This document shows positions 31,213 to 40,523 of a stretch of DNA of 64,000 nucleotides, piece by piece. Both the position numbers and the translations under genes were made by a program. Source of the DNA: Bacteroidia bacterium (lineage in GTDB: Bacteria; Bacteroidota; Bacteroidia; J057; JADKCL01); contig JACJYV010000002.1 in NCBI GenBank assembly GCA_020635905.1, forward strand, positions 806,001-870,000, read 5' to 3'. Position 1 is the first letter of the stretch. Each line of letters opens with the position of its first letter. A model generated the notes under the pieces. The model was given only the letters and a program-made list of their open reading frames with translations. It ran no database searches and was not told where the DNA came from.

Positions 31213-33759
31213 TTACTCTTTGACGATCCTTTTCACCACACTGCGTTGTCCCTGCTGAATTTCCAGGGCATAAATTCCATTCCCCAATCCATTCAGATTT
31301 AGTTTTGCTCCCAGGGAGCCTGCATTCTGCTGTCCTGAAAGCACCAGTCTGCCCCGGCTGTCCCACAAACGCAAGAAAACCATTTCCAGCGCAGGCTGCT
31401 CCCAGGTAATTTGAACCTGTTCGCGGGCAGGATTGGGATATAGATTAAGACCGCCAAACAAACCTTCTTCAAAACCCACACCCGTGATCTCAAGTTGGCG
31501 GCAAAGCGAATCCGTGCCGCAGGAATTGGTGACCCACTGGCAAGCCAGGTAGGTTCCGGGAGCGGTGTAGGCATGGGTTGGGCTCTGGAAAATAGAAGTA
31601 CTACCGTCCCCAAAGTCCCAGGACCAGGAAATACCCCAATCAGAAGTGTCACCGAAAATTGCGGTCAACCCGTTTTGGATCACAGAAAAGCCCGCTTCGG
31701 GCATATAATTGACGTTCCACTCCACGGTGTCCGTAGCCGTACATGGCCCGTCGGTGACGGTCCAGACAAAGACATGGAGACCGGGCGACATGCCTCCCAC
31801 CCCGGTGGAAGGCAGATTGGAGGCGGCAATGGTGCCATCGCCCACAACCTGGGTCCAGTGTCCTGAACCCACCAACGGAAAATTGCCGTTGAGCTGAGAA
31901 GTATTGGAGCAAACCGCCTTGTCGGGGCCGGCATAGGTGCCCACGGTACCGTAACGCACCAGAATAACCGTGTCAGAAGCGATGCAGGGACCATTTGAAA
32001 TCTTCCACAGCAAGGTGTTGAGGCCCAGAGTCAGCCCGCTGACCTGGGTGGTGGGGGCATGGGTATTGACAAAATTGGCCGAGCCGCTGAGTACGCTCCA
32101 GGTTCCCTGTCCCACATTGGCAGGCTGGGCGCCCATGAAAAAGGGGTAGCTGCACACCGCAGTATTGAGTCCTGCGTCGGCAATGGGTTGAATATTCTGG
32201 GAACCCACGGTCACCGTATCATTCAACTGACAGTTGTTGGAATCGGTCAGCTGGAAGCTGTAAGTCCCAGGCGTCAGGCCGCTGACATCTTCCGTGGTGG
32301 CCCCATTGGACCACAAATACTGAAAGGGCGGGGTGCCGCCTGTGACGGTCAGGTCAATCGCACCGTCGTTTACGCCAGAGCAGGTTTCGTCGCTGGCGTT
32401 GATGGCCGCAGCCAGGGCTGCAGGCTCGCTGATGGTCACAGAATCTGTGATCTGGTTGCCGTAGCGGTCAGAAATGACCACGGAATATGTGCCGGGCGCA
32501 AGCCCGGTGGCGGTCTGGGTGGTATCCCCGTTGGACCAGAGATAGGAATAAGGCACTGTACCTCCCGTTGGATAAGCCGTGGCTGTACCATTGGCCGCGC
32601 CATTACAGTCGATCTGGGTCAGTGAAACGGAGGAAACCAGGTCGTAAGGGAAGGGGAAATTGGGCCTGAGCACGAAAAGACCATTCAGCACGTCGCTGGC
32701 GATGATGGTCCCCGAAGGTAAAAAGGGATAAACTCCCCAGCAGCCATTATACCCCCCATAGGAAGTCGAAACAGTATCCGTATCGTACCAACCTGCGTTC
32801 ACGGGCGCATAGGGATTGGAAACATCGTAAATCTGCACCCCATCGTGGTAGTAGGAAACCACTGCATACTTTCCGTTGACCAGGGGGTTGTGGGGAATAG
32901 ACATGGTGTCAGCAGGCGCCAGCAGGGTCGATTTGAAGGTGGAAACCACATTCAGGTTGGAGAGGTCAGAGACGTCCACAATTTTGCAGGGCATGTTGTG
33001 GGTTTCATCCAGCATCACCAGGTAGTTTCCGTCTTCCGTGAGCCAGCAGGAATGGTTATAGCCTTTGCCAATGTAAGTAGTTAGTACCCCGATCAGGGAA
33101 GGCGAAAGCGGATTGGTATAATCGTAAATATACATGCCCTGATTGCCGCAATTGAAGTAAACGGTATCATTTTGCACAAACAAATCATGGGCATAATGGC
33201 CGAGATTGAGGCTGGAAATCAGGGCCGGATTTTCAGGATCCGTGCCAATGTCGAGCAGGATGCAGCCATTGGACTGGGTGGGCGAGCCTACAACATAGAG
33301 ACGGCCCGCAGGGGCGTCGATGAAAATGTTATGTGAACGGTTGAAAAAAGTGGAAGCATCATAGACCACATGCACAGAATCGGGCAGGTAAGACATGTCC
33401 ATGATCTGAAGAGTGGAAGTGGAATTTCCCTCGTCTGCCACCCCGTAGCAATATTTGCCGTAGGTTTTGAAGTCGCGGTGGATACAGTAATTATACTTGC
33501 CAGCCACACTGTCGCACACCACGGGCGCCGAAGGATTGGTCACGTCAATGAAATAAGTGAAACCAAGTGACCCCATGATGGCGTATTCGCGGTTTTTCAC
33601 CGTATCTGCCCAACCCCAGATCTCGTTATAGATAATTCCAGAATAGCTTGGCAGAGAATTATTATCCACCCGCCCCAGCAAAGTCATGTTACTGGAAACC
33701 TGGGCAGAGGCAAAAAAAGCACAAAAGAGAAGGGGAAGAACCAGAAAATTACGTTTCAT
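31213..33759 (-). CDS. Secreted choice-of-anchor B/LVIVD-type protein with SprB repeats, PKD and T9SS domain
   Basis: An 848-residue surface or secreted protein: signal peptide (ends FFASAQ), a beta-propeller region of LVIVD-like repeats (about residues 25-370; YFIDVTNPSAPVV, IYDYTNPLSPSLIG, IYDVSNPYAPVN), two SprB-type repeats (SLTQIDCNGAANGTATAYP and INASDETCSGVNDGAIDLT), further Ig-like repeats, a PKD domain (WSWDFGDGSTSIFQSPTHAY) and a T9SS sorting tail (NLYPNPAREQVQITWE). It is probably adhesive or matrix-associated; no catalytic motif is visible. Confidence 0.85.
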   Translation of the reverse strand: MKRNFLVLPLLFCAFFASAQVSSNMTLLGRVDNNSLPSYSGIIYNEIWGWADTVKNREYAIMGSLGFTYFIDVTNPSAPVVCDSVAGKYNYCIHRDFKTYGKYCYGVADEGNSTSTLQIMDMSYLPDSVHVVYDASTFFNRSHNIFIDAPAGRLYVVGSPTQSNGCILLDIGTDPENPALISSLNLGHYAHDLFVQNDTVYFNCGNQGMYIYDYTNPLSPSLIGVLTTYIGKGYNHSCWLTEDGNYLVMLDETHNMPCKIVDVSDLSNLNVVSTFKSTLLAPADTMSIPHNPLVNGKYAVVSYYHDGVQIYDVSNPYAPVNAGWYDTDTVSTSYGGYNGCWGVYPFLPSGTIIASDVLNGLFVLRPNFPFPYDLVSSVSLTQIDCNGAANGTATAYPTGGTVPYSYLWSNGDTTQTATGLAPGTYSVVISDRYGNQITDSVTISEPAALAAAINASDETCSGVNDGAIDLTVTGGTPPFQYLWSNGATTEDVSGLTPGTYSFQLTDSNNCQLNDTVTVGSQNIQPIADAGLNTAVCSYPFFMGAQPANVGQGTWSVLSGSANFVNTHAPTTQVSGLTLGLNTLLWKISNGPCIASDTVILVRYGTVGTYAGPDKAVCSNTSQLNGNFPLVGSGHWTQVVGDGTIAASNLPSTGVGGMSPGLHVFVWTVTDGPCTATDTVEWNVNYMPEAGFSVIQNGLTAIFGDTSDWGISWSWDFGDGSTSIFQSPTHAYTAPGTYLACQWVTNSCGTDSLCRQLEITGVGFEEGLFGGLNLYPNPAREQVQITWEQPALEMVFLRLWDSRGRLVLSGQQNAGSLGAKLNLNGLGNGIYALEIQQGQRSVVKRIVKE

Positions 33760-34104
33760 AATCTTTTTGCTTCACGGGAAGCCTTTTGATTGATTACATG
33801 ATATCAGGCTGGAAGTTAAGCAAAAAGGAATTTGTCTTCAATTGACTAAAAAAAATAATGAAAACCTTTCCCCTACCAGAAAAGGCTTGGACAAGATCCT
33901 GAAAGGAAATTTTACTTCTCATTCCCCTTTGAGACAATAAAACGAAATGCGAATCTGCCAAAAATTTACAAATCCTACTTTTTCAGGTGCAAATCGCCTC
34001 AAAATCAAACCTGTTGGTCAAAATCGGGTTCTATGAATAACGCCTCGGGTGAGGTATCTTGGTCTCAGGAAATTGATTGGATTAAATTTTAAGTGGATTA
34101 TCTT
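33760..34104. other. 345-bp divergent gene-free region
   Basis: This separates two divergent T9SS cargo genes and must contain their promoters, but I found no full TAnnTTTG match. A short inverted repeat CCTC-GGGT-GAGG occurs at about 34043-34054. The rest is AT-rich and without ORFs. Confidence 0.5.
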
Positions 34105-37100
34105 ATGAAAAAAGCGCTGTTTTTCTTCGCCCTGATAGCTGCTTTTGGTAAAATTTCTGCTCAGGCCCCGAAGTGGGTGGACATGATGCAGGACCCCAAC
34201 GCCATATTTTCTGAAACGGTGGCCGAATTTGAAGCCTACTTTCAGGATCGTCCAACGGGAAAAAGCACAGGTTACAAAGCCTTTCGCCGCTGGCAATGGC
34301 ACATGCAGGATCATTTGGGTCCCGAGGGAAACCAGTCGGGCTGGCAGAATGTGGTAAAAGAGTTGAATCAATATTACGCTGATCATCCCGAAGCCACGGA
34401 CAAGCGAAATTCCACCTCAGGCTCGTGGTCTGTAATGGGCCCCACCATTTTGCCCATCGCGTCCGGCCAGCCGGCCGGACTCGGACGAATCACGGCTATC
34501 GCCTTCCACCCTACTGATCCCAATACCATTTATGCAGGTGCGCCCGCAGGTGGAATCTGGAAAACCACAGATTACGGCGTAACCTGGAATTATTTCAATA
34601 ACGGGCTGGCATCCCTTGGGGTTTCCAGCATTGTGGTGCATCCCACCAACCCCAACATTATCTATATAGGCACTGGAGACCGCGACGCGGGCGATTCGCC
34701 TGGTCTGGGCGTTTGGCGCACCACCGACGGAGGCAGCACCTGGAATTCATGGAATTCAGGCATGGGCAACCGCACCGTGTATGAGATTATCATGCACCCC
34801 TCCAATGCCAACATCATGATTGCGGCCACCAACAACAACATTTATCGCACCGTCAACGGAGGATCCACCTGGACCTTGCAGTTTTCCGGCCACAACTGCA
34901 AAGACATGGCCATGAATCCGACCGATCCCAATACGATGTATGCCTGCGGCACCAATTATTACCGCTCCACCGACAACGGCCAAAACTGGACCCAGATCAC
35001 AACCGGGGTACCAACCGGCATTCAGCGCATGGCTTTGGGCGTTTCCGCCAATAATCCAGCCATAGTATACCTTTTTGCCGGCGATGGCGCGGGGTTTGAC
35101 GGATTGTATCGCTCCACCAATAGCGGACTTTCCTTTACCCAACGATCCAGCACCCCCAACCTGTTTGGTTATGGCACCACGGGAGGTACGGGCAGTCAGG
35201 CCTGGTACGATTGCGTGATGATCGCCGATCCTGCCAATGCCAACCACATTTTCACCGGGGGAGTCAATATCTGGGAATCTGCCGACGGCGGGGTCAACTG
35301 GACAATCGCCTCCCATTGGACCGGATCGGGCGGGGTACCGCCTGTACACGCAGATCAGCACGTGATGGAATATTCTCCCCACACAGGTGCCCTTTTCGCC
35401 GGCCACGACGGCGGCATCAATTACACCACAGACGGAGGAACAAGCTGGAACGAAATTTCAGACGGCCTGGTCATTTCGCAAATCTATAAATTGGGCCAAA
35501 GCCAAACCCTGAAAAGTCTGGTGGTAAATGGTTTTCAGGATAATGGCACCTCTTTTACCCGCAACAGTGTCTGGACACGGTATTTGGGGGGCGACGGTAT
35601 GGAATGCGCCGTAGATCCCAAGGATTTCAATGTGATTTACGGGGAATACTATTACGGAATCATGGTGCGCTCCCTCGATGGGGGCGCCAGCGGTGGCACC
35701 ATTGCCGACAACGGGGTAAATGGCATCAACGAAAGCGGGGCCTGGGTCACACCTTTTAAACTCAATCCAATTAACCCTGACACCATGTACCTGGGCATGG
35801 CCAATATCTGGCGCTCCTTTAATGTACGGACCGCTCCTGCTTCCAATGCCGTTACCTGGACCCGCATCTCCAATTTCGGCGGCACCAGCACCATCCGCGA
35901 TCTGGATGTGGCCCGCTCCAATACCAATGTGGTCTATGTGGCGCGCAATGGCACGGACAAATTTTTCCGTTCCAATAATGCCAATGCGGGCGCACCCACC
36001 TGGACCAACCTTACGGCCAGCCTGCCCGTCAATAGCACTCCCAAAGACATTGAGGTGCATCCCACCAACCCCAACAAACTCTGGATAGCCATCAATAACG
36101 ATATTTACCAATCTGTAAATGCGGGTGCAAGCTGGACCCTGTTTTCAGGAACCCTGCCCAATGTGGCCCTCAATTCCATAGTCTTTGACCGCCTGAGCCC
36201 GGTGGAAGCCATGTACGTGGGCATGGATGGAGGCGTTTTTTACCGCGACAACACCCTGGCCGACTGGGTCTCCTTTTCCAACGGATTTCCACAGGTGGAA
36301 GTCACTGAGTTGGAAATTTATTACGATCCCGAATGCAGGGGCGAAGACATGTTGCGGGCCTCCACCTATGGCCGCGGCCTGTGGGAATCAGACCTGCGCG
36401 ACCCTGGCACCCTGGCTCCACAGGCATGTTTTACCGCCACTCCCCTGGAAGCCTGCCTGGGCTCAGTGGTTACCTTCGAAGACAAATCCGCCTACAATCC
36501 CACTTCCTGGTCATGGAGTATTTCGCCTGCAACTTTCACCTTTGTGAACAGCACCAATGCCAATTCTCAAAATCCTCAGGTAACATTCAGTGCCGCAGGT
36601 ACCTATAACATTACCCTGACTGCGACCAATGCCAACGGAAACGATGTGGTAGTCAGAAATGGCTACATTACCATTACAGGCAGCCCTTCCGTTTTGCCCA
36701 TAACAGAAGATTTCGAAACCATGGGTCTCTGTGGCACTGCCAGCGATTGCGGGGTAACGGTTTGCGGCCTGAGCAATGGTTGGGAAAATCTGGTCAATGG
36801 CACGGAAGACGACATTGACTGGCGCATCAACGAGGGATCGACCCCTTCGACCGGGACCGGCCCCACCATGGACGCCAACCCGGGCACCATAACGGGAAAT
36901 TATGCTTACACGGAAGCCTCGGCCTGTTCTGGCAATACCGCCATCATGCTGAGCCCCTGCCTCGACCTGACGGGGGCCGTCAATCCCGAACTGATCTTTT
37001 CCTACCACATGTTGGGCAGCAATATGGGTGAACTGCATCTGGACGTACTTTCCGCAGGCAATTGGGTTTTGGACGAAATGACCCCACTTTCCGGCGATCA

Positions 37101-37773
37101 GGGGGGAGCCTGGCTTGCCCGCACGGTTTCGTTGCTGCCTTATGCGGGCTCTGTGATCAAGATTCGTTTCCGTGGCATCACGGGCGGAGGCTTTGCTTCA
37201 GACATTGCCCTGGACAACATGATCATCCGCGAATCACCATCCCTTTCTGCCGGGGCCCTCACCTTTGGAGGAGCCTGGGTACCTCAGAGGGGAAATCTCC
37301 TGAAATGGGAATTGTGGCAGAGTCTGAAATTCCAGGATTTTCGGGTGGACAAGCAGCTCAAAAGCGGGGAATTTGTGGAAGTGGGTAAAATTCCGGCAGA
37401 TGCCGGGGCCAGATACGAATTGCTCGACCCCTCACCCATGGCCGGACTCAACATTTATCGCCTGATTACCCGGGACGAAAACGGCAAGGAAAACCTGGCT
37501 GCCACTGCAGAAATTTTCAACGAATTTGGCCAATCCAATCTCGCGGCCTACCCCAATCCCACCGCAGAAAGTCTGAATCTGGAACTGATCTCAGGCGAAA
37601 AAGCCAGCGGAATGATCAGACTGGTTGATTTGCGGGGTGTGCAGGTGATGGAAATGCCCATTCAGGTGGAGGAGGGAACCAATCATTATAAACTGGATCT
37701 GCAAAGTGTTTCTCCGGGAATCTATTTGCTTCGTTACCGGGAAGAAATCCTTCGAATCGCGGTGCAGCGCTAA
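34105..37773 (+). CDS. Large secreted BNR/VPS10-type propeller protein with PKD and T9SS domain
   Basis: A 1222-residue extracellular protein: signal peptide (MKKALFFFALIAAFGKISAQ), a propeller region with many BNR/Asp-box-like repeats (about residues 105-770; WRTTDGGSTWNSW, YRSTDNGQNWTQI, NYTTDGGTSWNEI), a PKD-like domain (CFTATPLEACLGSVVTFED), a MAM/concanavalin-like segment (LSPCLDLTGAVNPELIFSYH) and a T9SS tail (LAAYPNPTAESLNLEL). It lacks the FRIP motif of sialidases, so it is not called one. It ends 32 bp before the sialic-acid operon, on the same strand, and may help bind or expose glycan substrate. The ATG at 34105 was preferred to a GTG at 34093. Confidence 0.82.
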   Translation: MKKALFFFALIAAFGKISAQAPKWVDMMQDPNAIFSETVAEFEAYFQDRPTGKSTGYKAFRRWQWHMQDHLGPEGNQSGWQNVVKELNQYYADHPEATDKRNSTSGSWSVMGPTILPIASGQPAGLGRITAIAFHPTDPNTIYAGAPAGGIWKTTDYGVTWNYFNNGLASLGVSSIVVHPTNPNIIYIGTGDRDAGDSPGLGVWRTTDGGSTWNSWNSGMGNRTVYEIIMHPSNANIMIAATNNNIYRTVNGGSTWTLQFSGHNCKDMAMNPTDPNTMYACGTNYYRSTDNGQNWTQITTGVPTGIQRMALGVSANNPAIVYLFAGDGAGFDGLYRSTNSGLSFTQRSSTPNLFGYGTTGGTGSQAWYDCVMIADPANANHIFTGGVNIWESADGGVNWTIASHWTGSGGVPPVHADQHVMEYSPHTGALFAGHDGGINYTTDGGTSWNEISDGLVISQIYKLGQSQTLKSLVVNGFQDNGTSFTRNSVWTRYLGGDGMECAVDPKDFNVIYGEYYYGIMVRSLDGGASGGTIADNGVNGINESGAWVTPFKLNPINPDTMYLGMANIWRSFNVRTAPASNAVTWTRISNFGGTSTIRDLDVARSNTNVVYVARNGTDKFFRSNNANAGAPTWTNLTASLPVNSTPKDIEVHPTNPNKLWIAINNDIYQSVNAGASWTLFSGTLPNVALNSIVFDRLSPVEAMYVGMDGGVFYRDNTLADWVSFSNGFPQVEVTELEIYYDPECRGEDMLRASTYGRGLWESDLRDPGTLAPQACFTATPLEACLGSVVTFEDKSAYNPTSWSWSISPATFTFVNSTNANSQNPQVTFSAAGTYNITLTATNANGNDVVVRNGYITITGSPSVLPITEDFETMGLCGTASDCGVTVCGLSNGWENLVNGTEDDIDWRINEGSTPSTGTGPTMDANPGTITGNYAYTEASACSGNTAIMLSPCLDLTGAVNPELIFSYHMLGSNMGELHLDVLSAGNWVLDEMTPLSGDQGGAWLARTVSLLPYAGSVIKIRFRGITGGGFASDIALDNMIIRESPSLSAGALTFGGAWVPQRGNLLKWELWQSLKFQDFRVDKQLKSGEFVEVGKIPADAGARYELLDPSPMAGLNIYRLITRDENGKENLAATAEIFNEFGQSNLAAYPNPTAESLNLELISGEKASGMIRLVDLRGVQVMEMPIQVEEGTNHYKLDLQSVSPGIYLLRYREEILRIAVQR

Positions 37774-37805
37774 AATTTGGGTGGGATTTTCCTAAATTGG
37801 AGCCC

Positions 37806-40523
37806 ATGCAGCTCCGCAAACTTCCATTTCTGATATTTTGCCTGGCGCTGGCCTTTCAGTTGCAGGGTCAGCGGTCACTCAATTGGGAAAATCTTGCTCC
37901 TTTGCCCCCATCGGCGGGTCAGGAAGTACAGTTGGGATTGGGCGGAGCCTTTTCGGGCACCCATCAGGGAGCTCTCATCCTGGCTGGAGGTTGCAATTTC
38001 AGGGAGAAAATGCCCAATTATGGAGGCGCCAAATCCTGGTACAGGGATGTGTATGTCATGGCCGACCCCGAAAGTGCTTCGCCTGCCTGGGTCACCAATC
38101 CAGCATGGGAATTGCCCCACAATCTCGCTTATGGGGTGAGTGTCATTACCTCCAACGGAATCTGGCTGATTGGGGGAAATAATGCGGACAGCATTTGCCG
38201 TGGAGTGCATCGCCTGAGCTGGAATCCCTCCCAATCAGAAATAAAGCTGGAAAAAATGCCAGCTTTGCCTGTTCCATTGGCCTACGCCGCAGGCGCCCAG
38301 GCGGGAAACTGGATTTTCGTGGCCGGCGGCCACGACCAGCAACCCGGGGGTAAACCCACCCAACATTTTTTCGGGATTAATCTGAGCCGGGAAGGGCAGT
38401 CTGATTTTGGCTGGGAGGAACTGCCAGCCTGGCCTGGCCCCGAGCGTTACCTGGCCTCTGCCGCAGGGCAGGGCGATGGCTACACCCAGCGGTTTTACCT
38501 GTTTGGAGGCGGCCGCTTTGAGGAAAATGGCGAATTTCAGCCCCTTTCTGATGCTTATTCCTACCATCCCGGCGAACGGACCTGGAAAAAACTGGCTCCC
38601 TGTTATCCCAAAAACCGGACAGAAAAAGCCAGTTTGGGTGCTCCCACCGTGGCGGTGGGCTCGGGTCATATCCTTCTGATCGGCGGCTCAGACGGCATTC
38701 TGACCAAAATGATGGTCTCCATGAATCTGCAGATTGCCAGTATTGAAGCAAAATTAGACACCACCCAAAACCCGGCCGACCGGGCCCGCCTGGATTCCTC
38801 CCGCAGTTTCATCCGGGCCAGCCTCAACCGCCTGATCGACAATTTCAACGGATTCAACCCCGAAGTGCTTTCCTACCACACATATGCTGATGTCTGGACC
38901 CTGACCGATCTGCTCGAAACTCCCGCCCAGGTGGTGACCAACGCGGTAAAAATCGGGGATCAGATTTTCATTCCTTCGGGAGAAGTTTCAGTTGGCAGAC
39001 GTACCCCGGGCACCCTGCGGGGAACGTTCAAGCAGCTGAAATCGTTTGGCTGGCTCGATTATAGTGTGATCGGGATTTATTTGCTGGTGCTGGTGGGAAT
39101 GGGATTATTTTTTTCGGGCCGGGAGAAAACTTCAGACGATTACTTCCGTGCAGGAGGCCGCATTCCCTGGTGGGCGGCGGGACTCAGCATTGTGGGTACG
39201 GGCCTGAGCGCCATTTCCTACATGGCCGTTCCCGCCAAGACCTTTTCCACCGACTGGCTTTTCCTTATGCTGAGCATGTCGCAGGCCCTGGTGGCACCCG
39301 TGGTGGTGTATTTATTCATTCCCTTTTTCCGGCGACTCAACATCACCTCTGCCTACGAATACCTGGAAAAACGATTCAACCTGGCCACCCGTTTGGTGGG
39401 TTCATTGTCCTTCATTCTCTTTCAATTTGGTCGGATTGGGATTGTATTATTTTTGCCCTCACTCGCTCTTTCTGTCGTGACAGGCATGGATATTTACTTT
39501 TGTATCCTTGCCATGGGGGTCCTGAGCATCATTTACACGGTGATTGGCGGGGTGGAAGCTGTCATCTGGACGGATGTCTTGCAGGTGGTGGTCCTGTTAG
39601 GCGGAGCCATTATTTGTCTTTTTACCATTTTTAATGGCATTGAAGGTGGGTTTTCGGGCATGATGGATATAGCCGCGACCGATCACAAATTCAAAACCTT
39701 TGATTTCAGCATGGATCTGAGCACGCCCACATTCTGGGTGGTGCTGGCCGGGGGCTTTGCCACCCACCTGATCATGTACAGCAGCGACCAGACCATGGTG
39801 CAGCGCTACCTCACCACCAAAGATGAAAAATCGGCCAAACGGTCCGTCTGGACCTTTATTTCCGTGGCCATACCTTCGGTATTTTTGTTTTTCCTGCTGG
39901 GCACGGCCCTGTATGTATTTTACAAAGTGCATCCCGGCAGCATGCTTTCCACCCTGGAAAATAACGACGCCATTCTGCCCTGGTTCATTTCCAGCCAGCT
40001 TCCCCGCGGCATGGCCGGCCTGCTGGTCGCAGGTATTTTTGCCGCTTCCATGTCCAGCCTGGATTCTTCTATGAATTCCATTTCGGCGGTGATCACCACG
40101 GATTTTTACAAAATCATCTGGAAGGACTCCACAGACAAAAAAGTCCTGCGCTTTGCCAAATGGATCACCCTGCTGGTGGGCCTGATCGGGATGGGTTTTG
40201 CCCTGGTGATGGCCGGATTTGAAATCAAATCCCTGTGGGACGAATTCAATAAAGTGTTGGGATTGTTTGCGGGAGGACTGGCCGGGCTTTTTCTGCTGGG
40301 CATGCTTACCCAACGCGCCAACGGTGCGGGAGCCCTGACCGGCTTTGCCGCTTCGGCCCTGATCCAGTTTCTGGTCAGTTCCTTTACCGACCTCCATTTT
40401 CTGCTGTATGCGCTCAGTGGGATTGTTTCCTGTGTGGCAATCGGGTACCTGGCCAGTTTAATTTTCCGGGCCAAAGCCAAAGATATTTCCGGCATGACCA
40501 TCCACAACCAGCCCAAAACATGA
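37806..40523 (+). CDS. Cyclically permuted mutarotase fused to sodium:solute symporter
   Basis: A 905-residue fusion. After a signal peptide (ends QLQGQ), residues about 25-405 form a kelch-type propeller like NanM/YjhT sialic-acid mutarotases (LGGAFSGTHQGALILAGGCN, WIFVAGGHDQQPGGKP). Then an SSS-family symporter begins (FGWLDYSVIGIYLLVLVGMG), with GREKTSDDYFRAGGRIPWWA and more than ten membrane segments. The propeller is thus periplasmic and delivers the proper anomer to the transporter. Next gene is a sialidase (4-base overlap), supporting sialic acid as substrate. Confidence 0.87.
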   Translation: MQLRKLPFLIFCLALAFQLQGQRSLNWENLAPLPPSAGQEVQLGLGGAFSGTHQGALILAGGCNFREKMPNYGGAKSWYRDVYVMADPESASPAWVTNPAWELPHNLAYGVSVITSNGIWLIGGNNADSICRGVHRLSWNPSQSEIKLEKMPALPVPLAYAAGAQAGNWIFVAGGHDQQPGGKPTQHFFGINLSREGQSDFGWEELPAWPGPERYLASAAGQGDGYTQRFYLFGGGRFEENGEFQPLSDAYSYHPGERTWKKLAPCYPKNRTEKASLGAPTVAVGSGHILLIGGSDGILTKMMVSMNLQIASIEAKLDTTQNPADRARLDSSRSFIRASLNRLIDNFNGFNPEVLSYHTYADVWTLTDLLETPAQVVTNAVKIGDQIFIPSGEVSVGRRTPGTLRGTFKQLKSFGWLDYSVIGIYLLVLVGMGLFFSGREKTSDDYFRAGGRIPWWAAGLSIVGTGLSAISYMAVPAKTFSTDWLFLMLSMSQALVAPVVVYLFIPFFRRLNITSAYEYLEKRFNLATRLVGSLSFILFQFGRIGIVLFLPSLALSVVTGMDIYFCILAMGVLSIIYTVIGGVEAVIWTDVLQVVVLLGGAIICLFTIFNGIEGGFSGMMDIAATDHKFKTFDFSMDLSTPTFWVVLAGGFATHLIMYSSDQTMVQRYLTTKDEKSAKRSVWTFISVAIPSVFLFFLLGTALYVFYKVHPGSMLSTLENNDAILPWFISSQLPRGMAGLLVAGIFAASMSSLDSSMNSISAVITTDFYKIIWKDSTDKKVLRFAKWITLLVGLIGMGFALVMAGFEIKSLWDEFNKVLGLFAGGLAGLFLLGMLTQRANGAGALTGFAASALIQFLVSSFTDLHFLLYALSGIVSCVAIGYLASLIFRAKAKDISGMTIHNQPKT

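Noticed and set aside
34105..37773. Calling the BNR protein a second sialidase
   Set aside because: It has Asp-box-like repeats but I cannot find the FRIP arginine or a convincing catalytic triad.
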